Shown: positions 7,668-9,447 of the stretch, piece by piece
How the letters are laid out: the number at the start of each line of letters is the position of its first letter
Numbering within the stretch: the first letter of the stretch is position 1
NCBI GenBank assembly: GCA_903827075.1
Contig: CAIKGX010000131.1
Location: 1 to 9,447, forward strand
Source of the DNA: an uncultured beta proteobacterium
GTDB lineage: Bacteria; Pseudomonadota; Gammaproteobacteria; Burkholderiales; Burkholderiaceae
DNA length: 9,447 nucleotides
Reading direction: 5' to 3'
Notes under the pieces: model-generated
Told to the model about the DNA's origin: nothing
Seen by the model: only the letters and a program-made list of their open reading frames with translations
The model's database searches: none
Made by a program: the position numbers and the translations under genes

Positions 7668-8423
7668 CTATGCCACCGCATGGCAACCGCCATCCACATA
7701 AATTGTTTGACCGGTCATACCGCTGGAGCCATCGTCACATAAGAAGGCGGTTAAATTAGCCACCTCTTCTGTGGTGACTAGCCGACCTAAAGGCGCTCTT
7801 TCAATAGCGTGCTTCATCAGAGCATCGAATTCTTCAATGCCAGAAGCAGCACGAGTCATGATGGGGCCTGGGGAAACGGCATGAACACGGATCCTTTGTG
7901 GGCCCAATTCCAATGCCATATAACGAACCAAAGATTCCAACGCCGCTTTTACTGGTCCCATGAGACCGTAATGAGGAACAGCTTCATCGGCACCGATGTA
8001 AGTCATCGTCACCATACTGCCACCATCTTTCATATAGGGAAGGCATAAATGCGCAATCTCTGCAAATGAATGGCAGGAAACTGCCATGGCTCTAGAAAAT
8101 CCTGCGCTAGAGCTATCAATTACTTTGCCATGCAAGTCCTCTAAAGGGGCCCAGGCAATTGAGTGAACTATGAAATCGAACTTTCCAAATCGGACTGCCG
8201 CTTCATCAATGAATGACTTGAGTTGCTGAGGGTCTTCTACGTTGCAAGGCTGAACGGGAATATCAAGCGCTAATAAGCTTGGAGAAACAATGTCATACGC
8301 TTTTTGGTTTAGGCATGAAGCGATTACTGATGCACCATCCTCACTCAGCTTCTTGGCAACGGCGTATGCAATGCTTTTGTCATTAGCTACGCCAAAAACA
8401 ATTCCTTTTTTACCTTTAAGCAT
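7668..8423 (-). CDS. fabI: Enoyl-[acyl-carrier-protein] reductase, FabI type
   Basis: FabI reduces trans-2-enoyl-ACP with NADH or NADPH in the last step of fatty acid elongation. The protein (251 residues from ATG 8423) shows the divergent FabI nucleotide loop GVANDKSIA at 11-19, VHSIAWAP at 86-93, and the FabI catalytic pattern with Tyr142 in TYIGA, then Tyr152 and Lys159 as Y-x6-K in HYGLMGPVK. VSPGPIMTRAASGI at 183-196 and the C-terminal GQTIYVDGG are standard. The frame opens at TTG 8468, but family alignment starts at LKGKK, so ATG 8423 or ATG 8429 is the true start. GGGA lies seven bases before 8423 and only one base before 8429, favouring 8423. As the first gene after an FNR-type box and inside an acetate/PHB operon, it may be a second, condition-specific reductase rather than the housekeeping one, perhaps acting as an electron sink; the window cannot show whether another fabI exists. 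Confidence 0.9.
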   Translation of the reverse strand: MLKGKKGIVFGVANDKSIAYAVAKKLSEDGASVIASCLNQKAYDIVSPSLLALDIPVQPCNVEDPQQLKSFIDEAAVRFGKFDFIVHSIAWAPLEDLHGKVIDSSSAGFSRAMAVSCHSFAEIAHLCLPYMKDGGSMVTMTYIGADEAVPHYGLMGPVKAALESLVRYMALELGPQRIRVHAVSPGPIMTRAASGIEEFDALMKHAIERAPLGRLVTTEEVANLTAFLCDDGSSGMTGQTIYVDGGCHAVA

Positions 8424-8493
8424 CTTCATTTCCCGAAAATTAACTGACGGTTCATGTTGCAGGTGCAATATGACAATATGAAGGCTGAGGGAA

Positions 8494-8499
8494 ATAATA
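8494..8499 (-). promoter_or_regulatory. Candidate -10 element before fabI
   Basis: The minus strand reads TATTAT, 5 of 6 to the sigma-70 -10 consensus, 12 bases after the FNR-type palindrome. A start near 8487 would leave a leader of about 60 bases before the fabI ATG. With this start the palindrome centre is near -31, not the -41.5 typical of FNR-activated promoters, so either another start is used or the site has a different effect. No good -35 hexamer is visible, as expected for an activator-dependent promoter. Confidence 0.3.
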
Positions 8500-8511
8500 C
8501 GGTATAGGTAA

Positions 8512-8525
8512 TTGATCTAAATCAA
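8512..8525 (-). promoter_or_regulatory. FNR/ANR-type binding site (perfect palindrome)
   Basis: The sequence TTGATCTAAATCAA is an exact match to the FNR/ANR/DNR core TTGAT-N4-ATCAA, both half-sites perfect. It lies in the 8424-8587 intergenic region, four bases after the phasin terminator hairpin and about 90 bases before the fabI start. Because the next genes on the other side point away, the only plausible target is the fabI-to-ackA operon. FNR-family proteins sense low oxygen (or nitric oxide) in proteobacteria; which family member binds here is not known. Confidence 0.7.
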
Positions 8526-8528
8526 ATA

Positions 8529-8550
8529 CCCCAGTCATTTCTAACTGGGG
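8529..8550 (-). terminator. Probable rho-independent terminator of the phasin gene
   Basis: CCCCAGT and ACTGGGG form a perfect 7-bp stem around an 8-base loop, 37 bases after the phasin stop codon. On the minus strand the hairpin is followed by TATTTGATTT, a T-rich but interrupted tract that runs into the FNR-type site. The T-tract is weak, so termination may be partial and some phasin transcripts may continue into fabI. Confidence 0.6.
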
Positions 8551-8587
8551 CTATAGATCCAAAGAAGGCAAATAATGTTAAGGCGAA

Positions 8588-9136
8588 TTACTTTTTAACG
8601 GCTACACGCTTGGCAGCAGGCTTTTCAACAGCAACATCCGTGCCAGTTACTTTATGCATTGCCTGATCCGCATTATCAATTGCGTGATTAACTAATTTTC
8701 GACCTTCTTTAAATGCTTTAGCGCCTGCATCAGAAATATCGCGAACAACCTTCGCTAATTTATCGCCGCCTACTGGTATCTTCTGCTCAGCATCATCGAG
8801 CCAGTCAGATAATGAGTCGCGGGCTTTATCTAAATGCTTTTCAGCTTTATCGGCAACTTCATTTCCCAAGTTATTTAATAATGTTTTGGCTTTCTTATGG
8901 TAAACAACCATTCTTTTGCCTGCCTCTACAGCAGCACTCTTTTGCAGCTCTTCTAACTTCTTTAAATCATTCTGGGCGGCACTCTTAGCAAGGTCCATTG
9001 CATGCGAAACATGAATGCGTAACTCTTCAGCGTGGTATTCACCCAACTGCTTTGCTGTGTCTAATAATTGATGGGAAAGCGAAAACAGCTCTTCTGCTTT
9101 TTGTTTATTCCATTCGTGCATATCAATCTTTTTCAT
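8588..9136 (-). CDS. Phasin-like PHB granule protein with lysine-rich C-terminal tail
   Basis: This 182-residue soluble protein is almost entirely amphipathic helix. Residues about 10-100 (for example LFSLSHQLLDTAKQLGEYHAE at about 17-36 and following heptads) match the coiled, Ala/Lys/Leu/Glu-rich style of phasins, which coat polyhydroxybutyrate granules and affect their size. VADKAEKHLDKARDSLSDWL at about 94-113 continues this pattern. After a short linker the protein ends in EKPAAKRVAVKK, a basic Pro/Ala/Lys tail like those of PhaF and PhaM, which contact DNA. AAGGAG at 9143-9148 lies six bases before the ATG, an excellent ribosome binding site that fits the high abundance of phasins. It appears to be a one-gene transcript ending at the hairpin 8529-8550. 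Phasins vary strongly in sequence, so the family call rests on composition and on the PhaC-like gene downstream. An alternative is an unrelated stress-type helical protein. Confidence 0.7.
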   Translation of the reverse strand: MKKIDMHEWNKQKAEELFSLSHQLLDTAKQLGEYHAEELRIHVSHAMDLAKSAAQNDLKKLEELQKSAAVEAGKRMVVYHKKAKTLLNNLGNEVADKAEKHLDKARDSLSDWLDDAEQKIPVGGDKLAKVVRDISDAGAKAFKEGRKLVNHAIDNADQAMHKVTGTDVAVEKPAAKRVAVKK

Positions 9137-9142
9137 TTACTG

Positions 9143-9148
9143 CTCCTT
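9143..9148 (-). promoter_or_regulatory. Strong ribosome binding site of the phasin gene
   Basis: AAGGAG matches the anti-Shine-Dalgarno sequence fully and sits six bases before the ATG at 9136. It is the strongest ribosome binding site in the window and fixes the phasin start. Confidence 0.7.
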
Positions 9149-9154
9149 ATATTG

Positions 9155-9289
9155 AGGGTCAATAGATCTATCTGATTCAACAACAATTTGAATCAATATA
9201 AGGTTGTTTCATGACAGTTTCGTCACAAAACAAAAATAACTGAAAAAACACTTAGCAATGCTTGGGCCCCCAGCTGGGCTATTGACCCT
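9155..9289. repeat. 11-bp perfect inverted repeat spanning the phasin upstream region
   Basis: AGGGTCAATAG at 9155-9165 is exactly complementary to CTATTGACCCT at 9279-9289, with 113 bases between. The right arm touches the stop codon of the upstream gene and the left arm ends six bases before the phasin ribosome binding site. In a read-through RNA the arms could pair next to that site; as DNA they could be two copies of one protein site. The intervening sequence also holds a 10-bp palindrome CCCAGCTGGG at 9269-9278 and a run of six A at 9243-9248. Confidence 0.4.
9173..9195. repeat. Inverted repeat, possible operator upstream of the phasin gene
   Basis: TGATTCAA and TTGAATCA are perfect 8-bp inverted half-sites with a 7-base spacer, centred at 9184 about 48 bases before the phasin start. 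The size and symmetry suit a dimeric regulator. Phasin genes are often controlled by a PHB-responsive repressor such as PhaR, but I cannot match this to a known PhaR site. Confidence 0.4.
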
Positions 9290-9447
9290 TAATGAAACTG
9301 CCCTATTTTTTCAATGAGCTGCGCTAAGCCAGAAATTGAAGTGAGCGAACCCGATTGGTCTGATTCAATATCTAGATCTTCCCAGTTGAACTCTACTGAG
9401 AAATGGGCTGACTCAATAATGAGCTCATAGCTAGATGATGCTTTGGT
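9289..9447 (-). CDS. C-terminal part of an unrecognised protein (runs off the right edge)
   Basis: Fifty-two codons are open from the window edge to a TAA at 9291-9289. The visible part contains SYELIIESAHFSVEFNWEDLD and ends SGLAQLIEKIGQFH. Alternating hydrophobic and acidic residues followed by an amphipathic end helix give a protein-like composition, and the frame is free of stops on the same strand as all neighbours. I do not recognise the family, and the fragment is short enough that a chance open frame cannot be excluded. No clear terminator follows; the T-rich stretch at 9243-9248 (minus strand) lacks a good stem directly before it. Confidence 0.5.
   Translation of the reverse strand, partial: TKASSSYELIIESAHFSVEFNWEDLDIESDQSGSLTSISGLAQLIEKIGQFH

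Noticed and set aside
7666..7686. Longer form of the small helical protein, starting at TTG 7686 and overlapping fabI
   Set aside because: The extra residues MPCGGIA come from fabI's last codons in another frame. The ATG at 7665 directly after the fabI stop is the simpler start.
8424..8468. N-terminal extension of FabI from TTG 8468
   Set aside because: FabI proteins start just before the L-x-G-K-K segment. The TTG has no ribosome binding site and lies close to the inferred transcription start.
9195..9200. TATATT as a -10 element for the phasin gene
   Set aside because: It is 5 of 6 to consensus, but no -35 hexamer lies 16-18 bases upstream (ACGAAA and neighbours). No phasin promoter could be placed with confidence.
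9237..9289. Rho-independent terminator after the right-edge gene
   Set aside because: There is a GC-rich stretch with short self-complementarity and a T6 run on the minus strand, but the best stem has a bulge and lies over ten bases from the T-run.

Overview
The window looks like a chromosomal metabolic operon from a betaproteobacterium, most likely order Burkholderiales. It is AT-richer than Burkholderia or Cupriavidus, so a Polynucleobacter-like relative would fit. This rests on the gene set (phasin, FabI, AtoDA-type CoA-transferase, 'DUF3141' PhaC-like hydrolase, fused MaoC-phosphotransacetylase, acetate kinase) and a moderate GC content judged by eye. The exact genus is inference. Every convincing gene is on the minus strand, so the window is best read from right to left. 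There are no tRNA or rRNA genes, insertion sequences, CRISPR arrays or phage genes.

Right end (9447 to 8530): the C-terminus of an unrecognised protein, then a 152-base intergenic region with two inverted repeats and a strong ribosome binding site, then a 182-residue phasin-like protein with a lysine-rich tail. A 7-bp hairpin just after the phasin gene probably ends that transcript.

Middle (8525 to 5397): directly after the hairpin lies a perfect FNR/ANR-type palindrome, TTGAT-N4-ATCAA. Downstream of it are an enoyl-ACP reductase of the FabI type, a 105-residue helical protein of unknown function, the alpha and beta subunits of an AtoDA-type CoA-transferase, and a stand-alone GNAT acetyltransferase that resembles the acetyltransferase domain of PatZ. 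Gaps are 2 to 14 bases.

Left part (5330 to 293): after 66 bases come a 792-residue PhaC-like alpha/beta hydrolase with a Cys-Asp-His triad, a MaoC-phosphate acyltransferase fusion whose MaoC active-site Asp and His are both Asn, and acetate kinase. These three genes are nearly contiguous. At the left edge, behind its own candidate promoter, begins another unrecognised gene.

Taken together, the operon can move acyl groups between CoA, phosphate and free acids. AtoDA would swap CoA between acetyl-CoA and acetoacetate. Pta and AckA would turn acetyl-CoA into acetate and ATP. The phasin and PhaC-like protein link this to polyhydroxybutyrate (PHB) granules, and FabI could consume NADH by reducing enoyl thioesters. 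With an FNR-type site in front, the simplest reading is a low-oxygen carbon and redox overflow module fed by acetyl-CoA or PHB. Similar gene sets are known, from memory, in low-oxygen-induced loci of Burkholderia, so the overall system is probably not new. The less explained parts are the 105-residue protein, the domain make-up of the PhaC-like protein, the altered MaoC domain and the stand-alone acetyltransferase.
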